From assembly GCF_010548275.1 (NCBI RefSeq), contig NZ_JAAGLT010000002.1, forward strand, positions 124,001-188,000: a stretch of DNA of 64,000 nucleotides, written 5' to 3'. Position 1 is the stretch's first letter. Each line of letters opens with the position of its first letter. Below, piece after piece: positions 42,945-52,920 of this stretch. The translations under genes were made by a program, and so were the position numbers. Below the pieces are notes generated by a model that was given only the letters and a program-made list of their open reading frames with translations, was not told the origin of the DNA and ran no database searches. This stretch comes from Streptomyces sp. SID12488 (GTDB taxonomy: Bacteria > Actinomycetota > Actinomycetes > Streptomycetales > Streptomycetaceae).

Positions 42945-44240
42945 ATGAGACAAGCGTCGGGCCGCCGTCGCAAGGCCCCGGCAACGCATCCCCCCGTCAG
43001 CCGCCGCCCGCGGATCGCGGCGTACCTCGTCGTCGCGTCCCTGACCATGGCGTCCGCGACCGCCGGATACCTGACGCTGGGCCGCGCCGACCGCACCGCG
43101 CCGACAGCCTCCGTGGGCTCCGGGGGAACCGTGAAAGCCCCCGCGCAGGCGACCGGTGAACCGAAGTGGGACGGCAGAACGAAGGTCCTGGGGGACGGCT
43201 CCACCGCGTACACCGGCCCGCAGCAGGGCCGGTTGAAGCCGGTACCGCTCAAGCCCGGTGAGAAACCGCCCCAGTTCGTCGTCTTCTCCTGGGACGGCGC
43301 ACTGGCCGGCGACGACGAACTCTTCGCGCACTACCGGGAGTTGTCCGCGAAGTACAACGCCCACATGACGTACTTCCTCACGGGCATCTACCTGCTGCCC
43401 AAGAGCAGGGCGAACCTCTACAAGCCCCCGCAGCACCCCGAGGGGTCGGCCGCGATCAGCTACGCCACCGACGACCACATCCGCACCACCCTCGAAGAGC
43501 TCGGCAAGGCGTGGCAGGAGGGCAACGAGATCGGCACCCACTTCAACGGCCACTTCTGTGGCGAGAAGGGCGGCGGCGACTGGAGTGTCGCCGAGTGGAA
43601 GAGCGAGATCGACCAGTTCTTCGACTTCGTGCAGAAGTGGAAGACCAACACCGGCTACACCGACCTCGCCCCGCTGCCGTTCGACATCAAGAAGGAGGTC
43701 ACCGGCGGGCGCGCCCCCTGCCTGGAGGGCCAGAAGAACCTGCTGAAGGCCGCCGAGAGCTACGGCTGGCGCTACGACGCGAGTTCCGCGGGCGACTTCC
43801 AGATCTGGCCGAAGAAGAAGGACGGCATCTGGGACTTCCCGCTGCAGATGCTCCCGTACGAGGGCGGCGACTACCAGGGCCTGTCCATGGACTTCAACTT
43901 CCTCTACAACCAGTCCGACGGTGAGACGGACGGGGCCCCGGCCAACTACCCGCAGTGGCAGCAGGAGACCGTCGCCTCCTACATGGCCGGCTTCGACCGG
44001 GTGTACTACGGCAGCCGTGCCCCGCTGTTCATCGGCAACCACTTCGAGGACTGGAACGGCGGCATCTACATGAAGGCCGTCGACGAGGTCATCGCGACCA
44101 TGTGCACGAAGAAAGACGTCAAGTGCGTCTCCTTCAAGGAACTCGCCGACTGGCTCGACGTGCAGACCCCGGCGACGCTGGAGCGGCTGCGCGGCCTGGA
44201 CCCGGCGCAGTCGCCGGACTGGTCGACGGTCGTGAAGTGA
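42945..44240 (+). CDS. Exported polysaccharide deacetylase-like (NodB fold) protein
   Basis: This 431-residue protein has an N-terminal membrane anchor or signal (AAYLVVASLTMASATAGYL) and a large NodB-like domain. The first metal aspartate is in FSWDGAL (about 117), and the HxxxH pair is in THFNGH (about 199-203). The family removes acetyl groups from extracellular polysaccharides, but the barrel here is long and atypical. Its position 45 bp after the penicillin-binding protein suggests action on peptidoglycan or another wall polymer; that is inference. Confidence 0.75.
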   Translation: MRQASGRRRKAPATHPPVSRRPRIAAYLVVASLTMASATAGYLTLGRADRTAPTASVGSGGTVKAPAQATGEPKWDGRTKVLGDGSTAYTGPQQGRLKPVPLKPGEKPPQFVVFSWDGALAGDDELFAHYRELSAKYNAHMTYFLTGIYLLPKSRANLYKPPQHPEGSAAISYATDDHIRTTLEELGKAWQEGNEIGTHFNGHFCGEKGGGDWSVAEWKSEIDQFFDFVQKWKTNTGYTDLAPLPFDIKKEVTGGRAPCLEGQKNLLKAAESYGWRYDASSAGDFQIWPKKKDGIWDFPLQMLPYEGGDYQGLSMDFNFLYNQSDGETDGAPANYPQWQQETVASYMAGFDRVYYGSRAPLFIGNHFEDWNGGIYMKAVDEVIATMCTKKDVKCVSFKELADWLDVQTPATLERLRGLDPAQSPDWSTVVK

Positions 44241-44391
44241 CAGCCAGTATGCGACGTGTGACGAACTGTATGTGACGATCCGTCAATTCCCTTGCCAGTA
44301 AAGGGTATCCCCGTTCACGGGAGCTCCACATGGCATGCGAAAATTCCACAACCCGGCATCCCCCATCGCCGGGGCAAGAGGGGAAACATTC

Positions 44392-45603
44392 GTGAAGTCA
44401 AGCAACACGGGCCGTACGCGCAGCCGCGCCGCCATAGTCGTCGCGGCCGCTGCCTCGGTCGCCGCGGGAGCGGCACTGCTGCCGGTCGCGAGCGCGAGCG
44501 CGGCGACCGCGCGCTCCACCGCCCCGATCGTGGACCAGCAGACCAGGGCCACCTTCCAGCGCCTGGCCGACGCGGTCCTCACCGACCGTACGGACGCGCT
44601 GGTCGACGGCGCGCAGGGCGACCGGAAGAAGCCGCTGACCAAGGGCTTCTCCGGCGCCGTCAAGCTGTCCGCCGCGCTGGCCCGCAGCGAGAACGCCGCA
44701 CTGACCTCGCTGGACCGGCGCAAGGACCGCCTCGCGGCGCTCGGCGAGAAGTACAGCAGGGCCAACACCGTCGTCACCCTGAACAGCACCCGCCTCCGGG
44801 GCGCCAAGGCCGAGGTCGCGGTCACCGAGACCACGACCCTGACCTATCAGAAGGTCCGCGGCGACGAGCCGGGGACCACCGGCTTCCAGGCCCACCACGC
44901 GCTGACGTTCACCGCCGACGCGCGCGGCCACTGGCAGCTGACGGGCATCCGGAACACCGACGCGGCCCCCGACGTCGCGGTGAACCAGCCGACCACGGCG
45001 TCCGTCACGGCCGAGCCGTCCGCCAAGGCCAGGGTCGGCACCGTGGCCGACGACACCATGCCCAACGCCCCCCGCGCGGCCACCACCCGCACGACACCGG
45101 CCAACACCAAGAACCTCACCACCGGCGCCTTCGACTACAAGGCCATGGCCACGTACGCGGAGAAGTACTGGAGCACCTACAACACGGCCTACCCGAACTT
45201 CAACGGGCACGGCGCCGGCGGCGACTGCACCAACTTCGTCAGCCAGTCCCTGAAGGCCGGCGGCTGGAAGCACGCCCCCGGCTACGTCTACGACTACACC
45301 AAGTGGTTCGGCAACGCCGACATCCAGTCGGACTCCTTCGTCGGCGTAAACGAGTGGTCCTGGTTCGCCCAGAACTCCAAGCGCACCACCAGCCTCGCGT
45401 ACGTCTACCAGATGGACGTCGGCGACGTGCTCCAGATGGACTTCGAGAAGGACGGGTCCAAGGACCACACGATGATCGTCACGTACCGCAGCGCCCAGGG
45501 CGTGCCGTACCTGACGTACCACTCCGCCAACACCTACCGCAGGTCGGTGGCGAGCATCATCGCGTCGGAACCGAACGCCTACTACTACGCCTACCGCACC
45601 TGA
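44392..45603 (+). CDS. Secreted putative amidase (Amidase_6, NlpC/P60-like)
   Basis: The protein is 403 residues from the GTG at 44392, with AGAGGGG upstream. A signal peptide ends near SASAATA. The C-terminal domain shows cysteine in GGDCTNFVSQSL (about 279) and histidine in KDHTMIVTY (about 360), the dyad of the Amidase_6 papain-like fold. The N-terminal part is helical and alanine-rich. It probably hydrolyses cell-wall peptide or amide bonds. It follows the wall genes but has its own 150-bp upstream region. Confidence 0.83.
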   Translation: MKSSNTGRTRSRAAIVVAAAASVAAGAALLPVASASAATARSTAPIVDQQTRATFQRLADAVLTDRTDALVDGAQGDRKKPLTKGFSGAVKLSAALARSENAALTSLDRRKDRLAALGEKYSRANTVVTLNSTRLRGAKAEVAVTETTTLTYQKVRGDEPGTTGFQAHHALTFTADARGHWQLTGIRNTDAAPDVAVNQPTTASVTAEPSAKARVGTVADDTMPNAPRAATTRTTPANTKNLTTGAFDYKAMATYAEKYWSTYNTAYPNFNGHGAGGDCTNFVSQSLKAGGWKHAPGYVYDYTKWFGNADIQSDSFVGVNEWSWFAQNSKRTTSLAYVYQMDVGDVLQMDFEKDGSKDHTMIVTYRSAQGVPYLTYHSANTYRRSVASIIASEPNAYYYAYRT

Positions 45604-45613
45604 TCGGCTCGGT

Positions 45614-45650
45614 CCCGCCGCTCCGGCCCCTTCCCGGGCCGGGCGGCGGG
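45614..45650. terminator. Bidirectional terminator hairpin
   Basis: Arms CCCGCCGC (45614-45621) plus CCGGCCC (45623-45629) pair with 45636-45642 and 45643-45650, with one bulged base and a 6-base loop. It lies between the converging amidase and coiled-coil genes. Confidence 0.68.
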
Positions 45651-45688
45651 CCTCCGCAGGAGGGATGTGCGCCAGGAGGGACGCGCCC

Positions 45689-47119
45689 TCAGTGGGCGGT
45701 CGTCCCGCGCTCCTCGCGGATACGGCTCACCACGCCGGCCACCGTGTGCCGTACCGCCTCCGTCTCCGTCAGGAAGTGCCAGTAGTCGGGGTGGCGGCCC
45801 TCCAGCCCGGCGATCGCCCGGTCCAGCCGGGCCACCGACTCGTCCAGCGGGCGGGCGTCCCGCGGATCCGGGGTGTTGCGCCCCGACATGGCCAGACGCT
45901 GCGCGTCCCGGATCGCGAAGCGCGTCCGGTCGATCTCGCCCCGCGGGTCCTTCTGCACGGCGTTCAGCCGCCGCAGCCGGTCCCCGGCCGCCGACACCGC
46001 CTCGTCGGTGGTGTTCAGCAGCGCCCGCACCGTCGACAGCAGCGCCGTCGCGTCCGGCCAGCGCTGGGCGTCCCGGGCGGCCTGAGCCTCCTTGAGCTTG
46101 GCCTCGGCCTGCCGCACATGGTCCGTCGCCTGCTCCGGTACGTGCTGGAGGTCCTGCCAGCACGCCGCCGAGAACCGTCTGCGCAGCTCGCTCAGCAGCG
46201 GCTCCACCTGCCCGGACCGGGTGGTCAGCGCCTCGGCGCGGGTACGCAGCGACACCAGCCGGTGATCGATCTCCGCGGCCCGCTCGGGCAGCCGCGCCGC
46301 CTCGGCCCGCGCCGCCTCCGCCTCGCGCGCGACCCGGTCGGCCCGCTCCAGGGTCTCCGGCACACCATGCTGTCCGGCGCCCTGGTTGAGCCGGGTCAGC
46401 TCGGGCCCGAGAGCGGCGAGCCGGGCGGCCAGGTCGTCCGCCCGCAGCCCCGACCCCCGTACCGCGTCCAGGGCGTTCGACGCGGCCAGCAGCGACTGGC
46501 GGGCGCGCTCCACGGAGGGCGCGAGCCGGGCCAACTGCGTCTCGGCCTTGCCGAGCAGCGGCCCGAGCCCGTCCGCGAAGCGGTCCAGGTCCTGCTTGAC
46601 CCGCCCCAGCTCCTCCTTGGCCCGGGTCAGCTCGGACCGGGCATGGGTGGCGGCTGAGGCCTCCAGGTCGTCGCGCTCGAGATCATGGGCGTCGATGGCG
46701 GTGATGTACTGGCCGCTGGCCTCGTCGATCCGGCGCCCGAGCCCCTCGAAGTCGGCGACCGCGCGCCGGGCGGCGGGGGTGTCGTCGACGGCCTTGATGG
46801 TCTCTATCGAGATCCGCAGATCCCGCTGGGCGGTGTCCAGTTCGTAGAAGGCAGCGGCGGCGGCGTCCTTCGCGGCCTGCGCCTCGGCACGCTGGCTCTC
46901 GGCCCGACCACCGAACCACCGCCGCGTACCGCCACCCGCGAAGGCGGCGGGCAGGGCGAGGAGCAGCGGCAACGGAAGCAGTACGAGCGTCAGCACGTCC
47001 CGCGCCGCGGCGCGCACGCCGGTGCGAGAGGCCTCGGGTGGGCGGTGCGGCGAGCGGTGAGGTGGCTGGTGCGCGCGCGGCGCAATCGGCGTGTACGGCT
47101 CAGAATTGGTCGCCGTCAC
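45689..47119 (-). CDS. Membrane-anchored coiled-coil protein of unknown function
   Basis: The protein is 476 residues from the GTG at 47119, which has GGAGAGGGA upstream. A short proline- and histidine-rich N-terminus precedes one transmembrane helix (TLVLLPLPLLLALPAAFAGG). Some 400 residues of heptad-rich alpha helix follow, high in alanine, arginine, glutamate and leucine. A single cysteine lies in SAACWQDLQ. No enzymatic motif is visible. It may be a structural or scaffolding protein at the membrane. I do not recognise the family. Confidence 0.72.
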   Translation of the reverse strand: MTATNSEPYTPIAPRAHQPPHRSPHRPPEASRTGVRAAARDVLTLVLLPLPLLLALPAAFAGGGTRRWFGGRAESQRAEAQAAKDAAAAAFYELDTAQRDLRISIETIKAVDDTPAARRAVADFEGLGRRIDEASGQYITAIDAHDLERDDLEASAATHARSELTRAKEELGRVKQDLDRFADGLGPLLGKAETQLARLAPSVERARQSLLAASNALDAVRGSGLRADDLAARLAALGPELTRLNQGAGQHGVPETLERADRVAREAEAARAEAARLPERAAEIDHRLVSLRTRAEALTTRSGQVEPLLSELRRRFSAACWQDLQHVPEQATDHVRQAEAKLKEAQAARDAQRWPDATALLSTVRALLNTTDEAVSAAGDRLRRLNAVQKDPRGEIDRTRFAIRDAQRLAMSGRNTPDPRDARPLDESVARLDRAIAGLEGRHPDYWHFLTETEAVRHTVAGVVSRIREERGTTAH

Positions 47120-47252
47120 TTCCCTCTCCCGTGCTGTGATCTGCCCTGCCCGGTTCATTCTCCCACCGGTAGAGGACGAACACACGGCCCGGTCGGTTCG
47201 CGCTGCGCGTACCCGGTCTCCTACCGGGCCGCACACCGGGCCATCGCGAGGC

Positions 47253-48050
47253 TCACTCCCCGGCGACCCGCACCCGTATGCTCCCGTCCTGCGTCTTCGC
47301 CGACACCACATGCGTACTGCGCTCGGCGCGCGGCACGGACACCTTCACGGAGCCGTCGTCCGAGTCCGCCGTCACGCGGTACGTCTCCCGGGGCAGCTCG
47401 ATCGTGAGCGAGCCGTCGTCGCTGCTCGACTCGACCAGGTCCGGCACGGAGGCGAGTTCGAGCCGCACCGAGCCGTCCTCGGAGTGCGCCCGCACCTGCG
47501 GGGAGCGCACCCCGAGGGCACGGATCGAACCGTCGTCTGTGTACAGCTTCAGCGGGCCGGTGGAGTTCTTGACGGTGACGGAGCCGTCCCCGGAACGGAT
47601 GTCGAGGGCCTGGTCGAAGCCCCGCGCGCTGACGCTCCCGTCCCCGTTCCGCACGACGACGGAGACACCGCGCGGCACCTCGATCCGGTGCTTGGCCGAG
47701 CAGTCGGCGACCACACCCGAGCACTTCACGCGCAGCTCGAGCCGGTCGTCCTCCATGGACCAGGTCACTTTGGGATCCTTGCCCATGGTGACGGAGCCCT
47801 GGAACCAGCGGGTGACCTCGATCCGGCCCGACTTGGTGGAGTCCACGGCGACGATGTCGAGCCCGGAGTCGTTCGAGTCGACGGTGAGTGTGCGCCCCTG
47901 CAGGGCGAAGGAACGGTGCTCCGGATCCTTGTCGTCCCCCGCGGAGGAGCAGGCCGACGCGGTGGCGACGAGCGCGACCACCGCGCCGGTGACGGCGATG
48001 ACACGGGCACGAGAGCCGCTACGGGTGCGCGGAAATGCTGAACGGGCCAT
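47253..48050 (-). CDS. DUF4097 family lipoprotein with DGS repeats
   Basis: This 265-residue protein has a signal peptide and lipobox ending ATASAC. A beta-strand repeat domain follows, where each turn carries a D/G-rich corner: GDGSV, DDGSI, EDGSV, DDGSL, DDGSV and QDGSI. This is the DUF4097 right-handed beta-helix pattern, usually seen in putative adhesin or signalling-linked envelope proteins. The ATG at 48050 fits the signal peptide. It lies 133 bp upstream of the coiled-coil gene on the same strand, so they may share a transcript. Confidence 0.85.
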   Translation of the reverse strand: MARSAFPRTRSGSRARVIAVTGAVVALVATASACSSAGDDKDPEHRSFALQGRTLTVDSNDSGLDIVAVDSTKSGRIEVTRWFQGSVTMGKDPKVTWSMEDDRLELRVKCSGVVADCSAKHRIEVPRGVSVVVRNGDGSVSARGFDQALDIRSGDGSVTVKNSTGPLKLYTDDGSIRALGVRSPQVRAHSEDGSVRLELASVPDLVESSSDDGSLTIELPRETYRVTADSDDGSVKVSVPRAERSTHVVSAKTQDGSIRVRVAGE

Positions 48051-48272
48051 GGTCCTACTCCCCCTGAGGCGAACACGGGACCGGTGATCGGCGATCGGTG
48101 GAGACGGCCCTGCGACACTCTTCGACCGTACGGAGCCGCCGCCCGGCGGGGCATCCGGGACGCTCCCTGATCCGAGGTGGGGAAAACCCCCGAATCCGCA
48201 GCCGGCGATCTCCGGGGCGGATACGGGTTTGCTAGGCAGCACCCCGGGCAATGTAGGCTGACCACTCGTCCT

Positions 48273-48347
48273 GGGCGCGTAGCTCAGTGGTAGAGCGCCG
48301 CCCTTACAAGGCGGATGTCGGCGGTTCGAAACCGTCCGCGCCCACCA
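48273..48347 (+). tRNA. tRNA-Val (anticodon UAC)
   Basis: The cloverleaf folds fully. The acceptor stem pairs GGGCGCG with CGCGCCC, and the discriminator is A with an encoded CCA at 48345-48347. The D-stem is GCTC/GAGC and the anticodon stem CCGCC/GGCGG with loop CTTACAA. The T-stem is GGCGG/CCGTC with the TTCGAAA loop. Anticodon TAC at 48305-48307 reads GTA valine codons, rare in this genome. Confidence 0.95.
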
Positions 48348-48497
48348 GGATGGCCAGAACATCTGGCCGGCAGTCGAAGCCTCGGCTTCCTGCCTCGACC
48401 GGCCCCGGACTACGCGTCCGGGGCCGGTCGCACGACCACCCCACGGAACCGTGGCTTCCACATGGTCAATGCGCACTTGTCATGGTGTGATCACGGG

Positions 48498-49586
48498 ATG
48501 CTTGGTTTCCTCATCCGTCGCCTGCCCTTCTGGGTCCGCGAGCCCCTGCTCGTCGTGATCGGGTTCGTCTTTGGCGTGCGCATCATGTATATGGCTGTCC
48601 GTGATCAGGATCTGGCCGCGGCCGGTATCGGCGCGGTGTTCCTCCTGGTCGCCGCGATCAGCGTCTACAGGGTGGTCAGGGCCCTGCGCGCACGCCGCAA
48701 CCCGAGTCCGGCGGTCTCCGTGCCCGGGACGGTGGTCGCTGCCGTCGCCCAGGTCCAGGCCTCGGCTCCGGTCTCGGCCTCTGCTCCCGTCCCGGCCCCG
48801 GTCCCGGCCTCCGTCCCGGTCCCGGCCTCCGCTCCGTCCCAGGCCCCGGCCGGGCTGTCTCCCGGTCCGGGCACTCCGGAGAAGGAGCCCAGTGAGTGGG
48901 GTCAGGCCGTCGCAGCCGTGGCCGTGTTCGGGGTGATCGCAGCCGTAGTGTGGGTGAGCCCCCACGTTCTGCCGTCCGACAACGCCAACAACACCGCACA
49001 GCCCGCCTCGTGTTCGGACGAAGAACGCGAGGAGCTGCCGAAGGTCTACGAGGAGACGCCCCGGCCCGCGACCGGCGAGGAGCTGTGCGAGGCGCTCAAC
49101 CGGCCGGACCTGGCCACGCTCCTCGGAACCCCCGAGGAGACCGTGACCACGGCTTCCGGCAGCAACAACACCGCTCCCTTGACGGATGAGAAGGTAGCCG
49201 CGCCGGAGGCCCAGGTCGCGTTCGATACGTACAGCGTGAATCTCCTGGCCACGTACAACGACATGACGACCGACCAGTACGTGAAGCTGATGAAGTACGG
49301 GAGTGAGCAGGACATCGAGACCCTCACGGTTCTCGGTCGGCCCGCTGTCCTCTACTCGGATCACACGATGAAGATCGAGATCAACTTCGGGGGCGGCAAC
49401 TCCGCCAGACCGGTCGAGAACGGCCCCTTGGCCAGGACGCTGACCGTGGCTCTCGACCGCGCCGACCGGGGCGGCTACTACGACATCACCGTGTGGAGCG
49501 ACACCGGAGCCCTCCCGGACGACAGCGCTCTCCGGGACATCGCCGAGAAGGTTCTTCCGACGCTCCCCGAACGGCCTGTTCGATAG
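48498..49586 (+). CDS. DUF6215 domain membrane protein
   Basis: The protein is 362 residues from the ATG at 48498; starts at 48462 or 48486 are possible. Two membrane helices open the protein, followed by an alanine/proline/valine linker of about 35 residues and a third helix (about 140-160). An external domain follows with CEALNRPDLATLLGTPEE and VLGRPAVLYSDHTMKIE, which match the streptomycete DUF6215 family. It has no known function. It begins 150 bp after tRNA-Val and lies upstream of a Ser/Thr kinase. Confidence 0.75.
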   Translation: MLGFLIRRLPFWVREPLLVVIGFVFGVRIMYMAVRDQDLAAAGIGAVFLLVAAISVYRVVRALRARRNPSPAVSVPGTVVAAVAQVQASAPVSASAPVPAPVPASVPVPASAPSQAPAGLSPGPGTPEKEPSEWGQAVAAVAVFGVIAAVVWVSPHVLPSDNANNTAQPASCSDEEREELPKVYEETPRPATGEELCEALNRPDLATLLGTPEETVTTASGSNNTAPLTDEKVAAPEAQVAFDTYSVNLLATYNDMTTDQYVKLMKYGSEQDIETLTVLGRPAVLYSDHTMKIEINFGGGNSARPVENGPLARTLTVALDRADRGGYYDITVWSDTGALPDDSALRDIAEKVLPTLPERPVR

Positions 49587-49737
49587 GACACCGCAGGACC
49601 GGACGAGCGGCCCCCGGCGGTTTCGCCGAGGGGCCACTTCGAGTGACGAGGTGTGGTGAGCGCGACCTTCGGCTCGGCCCCACATGTGCGCCGGATATCG
49701 TGAGCCACAGCTTGCCGGTGTGATGGAGAGGTTTGCG

Positions 49738-51315
49738 GTGTCGGACGTGTCGGACGAGGGACGGCTCATTGCCGGGCGGTACCGGCTGACCGAGCAGATC
49801 GGCCGGGGCGGCATGGGCACGGTCTGGCTGGCCGCCGACGAGATGCTCAACCGCCGGGTCGCGCTCAAGCGTCTGCACGAGGACTCGCGGTTCGACGACG
49901 ACGAACTGGCCCTGATGTACGAGCGCACCCGCCGCGAGGCGCAGAGCGCGGCCCGGATCGCACACCCGAACGTGGTCGTCGTCCATGACGTCGTCGAGGA
50001 CGACGGGCTGCCGTGCATCGTCATGGAGTACGTGCCCTCCACCACGCTGGGCGCCCTGCTCAAGAGCGGCGGAACCGTTTCTCCCGAGGAGGCCGCCCGC
50101 GTCGGCCGGGGCATGGTCGCCGCGCTGCGGGCCGCCCACGAGGCCGGCGTACTGCACCGTGACATCAAGCCGGGCAACGTCCTGCTCACCGAGGGCGGCC
50201 GGGTCGTCCTCACCGACTTCGGCATCGCCACGGCGACCGGCACCAGCACCCTCACCCGGACCGGCGAGATCGTCGGCTCCATCGACTTCATGGCACCGGA
50301 GCGCATCCAGGGCGACACCCCCGGCCCCGCCTCCGACCTCTGGGCGCTCGGCGCGACCCTCTACCAGGCGGTGGAGGGGCAGCCGCCGTTCCGCCGGCTC
50401 ACGCCGGTCGAGACGGCGTATTCCATCGTCACCGCACCCCTTGAACCGATGAAGCAGGCCGGCCCGCTGGAGCCGCTGATCACGGCGCTGCTGGCCAAGG
50501 ACCCGGCCGAGCGGCCCTCGGCGGAGGAGACAGAACTGGCGCTGCGGTCGGTGACCGAGGACACGGTGCCGCGCGCGTGGACGGCGTCCGTTGCGTCATC
50601 GACACCGGGGCGGCTCCCGGATCCCGACCGCACCGGCGGCACGCGGAGGAGGACCGGCACGGAGAAGGCGGCTCCCGGACCGTCTCGGGGTGGGCATGGC
50701 CGCCGTACCGTCCTCTGGAGCGCGGTCGCGGTGATCCTGATCGCCGGGGGCACGGCGGGCGGCATCTACTACGTGAACTCGTCCGGCAAGGACACGCAGA
50801 GCGCGGGTTCGGCGACGAGCCACACCCCGACGACCTACGCGCCCTCACCCGTCCCCGACGGCTACCACCTGGTCACGGAGAAGGCGCTCGGCGTCGCCTT
50901 CCCGGTGCCGGACGGCTGGACGCTCGACAAGCGGAAGTCCGACGGGGTCGTCTACATCGACGAGACCCGCCTGGTCAGCCTTAACATCGGCATGGTGGAC
51001 CCGGCCGGTGACACCTTGGCGCACTTCAAGGACATCGAGGCGAACACGAAGCTCAACTACCCCGGGGGCAGGTACCGCAAGCTCTACATGCAGCGCACGA
51101 CGTACCGGGGCCAGAAAGCCGCCATCTGGGAGTTCACCATCGAGGGCCGGGCGCGCGTCTTCCACGCCATCAACCTCGGTTTCGGGCAGGGGGGCGGCCG
51201 GGAGTACGACATCTACGTCTCGGCGCCCGAGAAGGACTGGGACGTCTACCGGCCGGTCTTCGACCGGGTGCGGGAAGGTTTCCGCGTCACGTCCGCGTCC
51301 GCCCCGACTTCCTGA
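49738..51315 (+). CDS. Membrane-spanning eukaryotic-type Ser/Thr protein kinase
   Basis: The protein is 525 residues from the GTG at 49738, preceded by GGAGAGG. Kinase motifs are complete: IGRGGMGTVW (21-30), ATP-binding lysine K44, HRDIKPGN with D142, DFG at about 160, and APE in the activation segment. A linker, one transmembrane helix (about 327-347) and an extracellular C-terminal domain of about 170 residues follow; this domain is not PASTA. It probably senses an external signal and phosphorylates cytoplasmic proteins. Confidence 0.93.
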   Translation: MSDVSDEGRLIAGRYRLTEQIGRGGMGTVWLAADEMLNRRVALKRLHEDSRFDDDELALMYERTRREAQSAARIAHPNVVVVHDVVEDDGLPCIVMEYVPSTTLGALLKSGGTVSPEEAARVGRGMVAALRAAHEAGVLHRDIKPGNVLLTEGGRVVLTDFGIATATGTSTLTRTGEIVGSIDFMAPERIQGDTPGPASDLWALGATLYQAVEGQPPFRRLTPVETAYSIVTAPLEPMKQAGPLEPLITALLAKDPAERPSAEETELALRSVTEDTVPRAWTASVASSTPGRLPDPDRTGGTRRRTGTEKAAPGPSRGGHGRRTVLWSAVAVILIAGGTAGGIYYVNSSGKDTQSAGSATSHTPTTYAPSPVPDGYHLVTEKALGVAFPVPDGWTLDKRKSDGVVYIDETRLVSLNIGMVDPAGDTLAHFKDIEANTKLNYPGGRYRKLYMQRTTYRGQKAAIWEFTIEGRARVFHAINLGFGQGGGREYDIYVSAPEKDWDVYRPVFDRVREGFRVTSASAPTS

Positions 51316-51347
51316 GGCCGGGCCGCGCAGGCCCCAGGCGGCAGGCC

Positions 51348-51689
51348 TCAGGCCTTGTCCTCCGTGGCTTCATGCGCGTGTTTGAGCCGCGTACGTGCGT
51401 CCACCCGGTCCGCTCCCGTGACCTCGGCCCAGAAGCGGTGGCCGCTCACGAACACCGCGAGCTCGTGCTCCCGCCGCCGCAGCTTCTCCACCTCGGCCTG
51501 TTCGTCGGCCGACCAGCCCGGCGACGCGGGGCGCTCCACCTTGCGCCAGCCGCCGGTGTCACTGAAACCGTCCAGCGGCTCGACCGACCAGGGGAGCCGC
51601 TTCAGGAGGGCGGACAGCTCGGCCCGGACCTGATGCAGCTCCTCCTGACCGGCCAGGAGGTCACTCGGGAAGTCATAGGTCGTCGCCAC
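51348..51689 (-). CDS. Conserved hypothetical protein
   Basis: This 113-residue soluble protein is rich in charged residues. A helix at about 10-30 precedes a tryptophan-containing middle (LPWSVEPLDGFSDTGGWRKV), and a second helical region leads to GHRFWAEVTGADRVDARTRL. It lacks a signal peptide or catalytic motif. Similar short proteins occur in other actinobacteria. Its role is unknown. It converges on the kinase gene. Confidence 0.65.
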   Translation of the reverse strand: MATTYDFPSDLLAGQEELHQVRAELSALLKRLPWSVEPLDGFSDTGGWRKVERPASPGWSADEQAEVEKLRRREHELAVFVSGHRFWAEVTGADRVDARTRLKHAHEATEDKA

Positions 51690-51826
51690 GCGCTAATGGT
51701 ACGCCTGTTCGAATTTGAGATGCGAGTTCCTCAGGGGACTTCCTCCCTGTCTTCACGCGAACGAGTGACCGTGGCGAACTGTGTCGAACCGAGCCGGGCT
51801 GAGCCGGGCTGTGTCGGGGGGAACGG

Positions 51827-52774
51827 TCAGCGGTCCCCGGCCGCCAGCTCCCGTACCACCCGTGTGGCCACCGGTACGTCCACACCGTGCCGTTCGGCCG
51901 CGCGCAGCAGCGCTCCGCCGATCGCGTCCAGCTCCAGCGGGCGGCCCGCCTCGGCGTCGCGCTGCATCGACGACCTGGTGGCCGGGGGGAAGGCGTCGTA
52001 GCGGGCCAGGGCCTGGGCGGGGTCCGCCGGGCCGCCGCAGGCCAGGCTCACCGCCGCCGTCTCCTCGACCAGGGCGGTCAGCTCGTCGCGGTGGCGGATG
52101 CGGACGTCGCCCAGCGGGAGCCCGTACAGCGTGGTCAGCAGGGCGAAGGGGGCGAGGAACGACATCTTCGCCCACAGTGCCGCCGCCTCGTCGGGCAGGA
52201 CGCGGGTGGCCGGTCCGGCGGCCGTGAAGGCGGCGGCCAGTGCGGCGAGACGCTCACGCGGTACCGGGTCGCCGGCCAGGTCGATCTCCGCGAAGGGGCT
52301 CGCGTGTTCGATCACGCCGGGTGCCGTACGGGTCGACTCGACGCGGATCACGGCCGGGGCGACACGGTCGTCGCCGTAGCGGGCGCGCAGTGCGGCCGGG
52401 TGTTCGACGCCGTTCAGGAACGGTACGACCAGGGCGTCGCCCAGCGCCTTCGCCGGGACGCGGGACAGGGCCGCGTCGAGGTTCGTGTGCTTGACGGTGA
52501 CGAGTACGGCGTCGACTCCGCCGAGGGGGCCCGATGCCTCCTCCGGCAGCGCGGGCACCGCGTCCACCTTCGCCGTGAACTCGCCGAACAGGCCGCTGCG
52601 GACGCGGATTCCGCCCTCGCGCAGCGTCCGCGCGGTGTCGTCCCCGGCGAGGCAGAGCACGCGGTGGCCGGCCCGGGAGAGCAGGGCGGCGAGGAGGCCG
52701 CCGACGCCTCCGGGACCGAGTACGGCAAAGGTGAGCGTGTCCTGGCGTACGCCCGCGGGTGTGTTCGTGTGCAT
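51827..52774 (-). CDS. Ketopantoate reductase family enzyme
   Basis: This 315-residue protein has an N-terminal Rossmann fold (VLGPGGVGGLLAALL, about 17-31), the NADPH arginine-loop region, and a C-terminal helical domain with the conserved KMSFLAPFALLTTLYG. Family members reduce 2-dehydropantoate in coenzyme A synthesis or related ketoacids. The catalytic lysine is plausible in VTVKHTNLDAAL. No pantothenate genes are nearby. The ATG at 52774 fits the fold start. Confidence 0.85.
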   Translation of the reverse strand: MHTNTPAGVRQDTLTFAVLGPGGVGGLLAALLSRAGHRVLCLAGDDTARTLREGGIRVRSGLFGEFTAKVDAVPALPEEASGPLGGVDAVLVTVKHTNLDAALSRVPAKALGDALVVPFLNGVEHPAALRARYGDDRVAPAVIRVESTRTAPGVIEHASPFAEIDLAGDPVPRERLAALAAAFTAAGPATRVLPDEAAALWAKMSFLAPFALLTTLYGLPLGDVRIRHRDELTALVEETAAVSLACGGPADPAQALARYDAFPPATRSSMQRDAEAGRPLELDAIGGALLRAAERHGVDVPVATRVVRELAAGDR

Positions 52775-52920
52775 GGCTGATCGAACCTCTCGTCGGTCGG
52801 CCCCTGACAGGTGGCCGCTTCGCTGAGCATGATCGCAGCCGGTACGGACGTAGGGCACTCCCCATTCGGTATTCAGCATGCGGGCGGCGCGGATCGCCGG
52901 GTACGCGCGAGACTGGAGTC

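Noticed and set aside
40902..44042. 1046-codon frame antisense to the PBP and deacetylase genes
   Set aside because: It spans two real genes and their gap, with shadow-type composition.
48273..48347. tRNA-Val as an attachment site of an integrated element
   Set aside because: No integrase, no repeat of the tRNA 3' end downstream, and flanking genes are ordinary chromosomal families.
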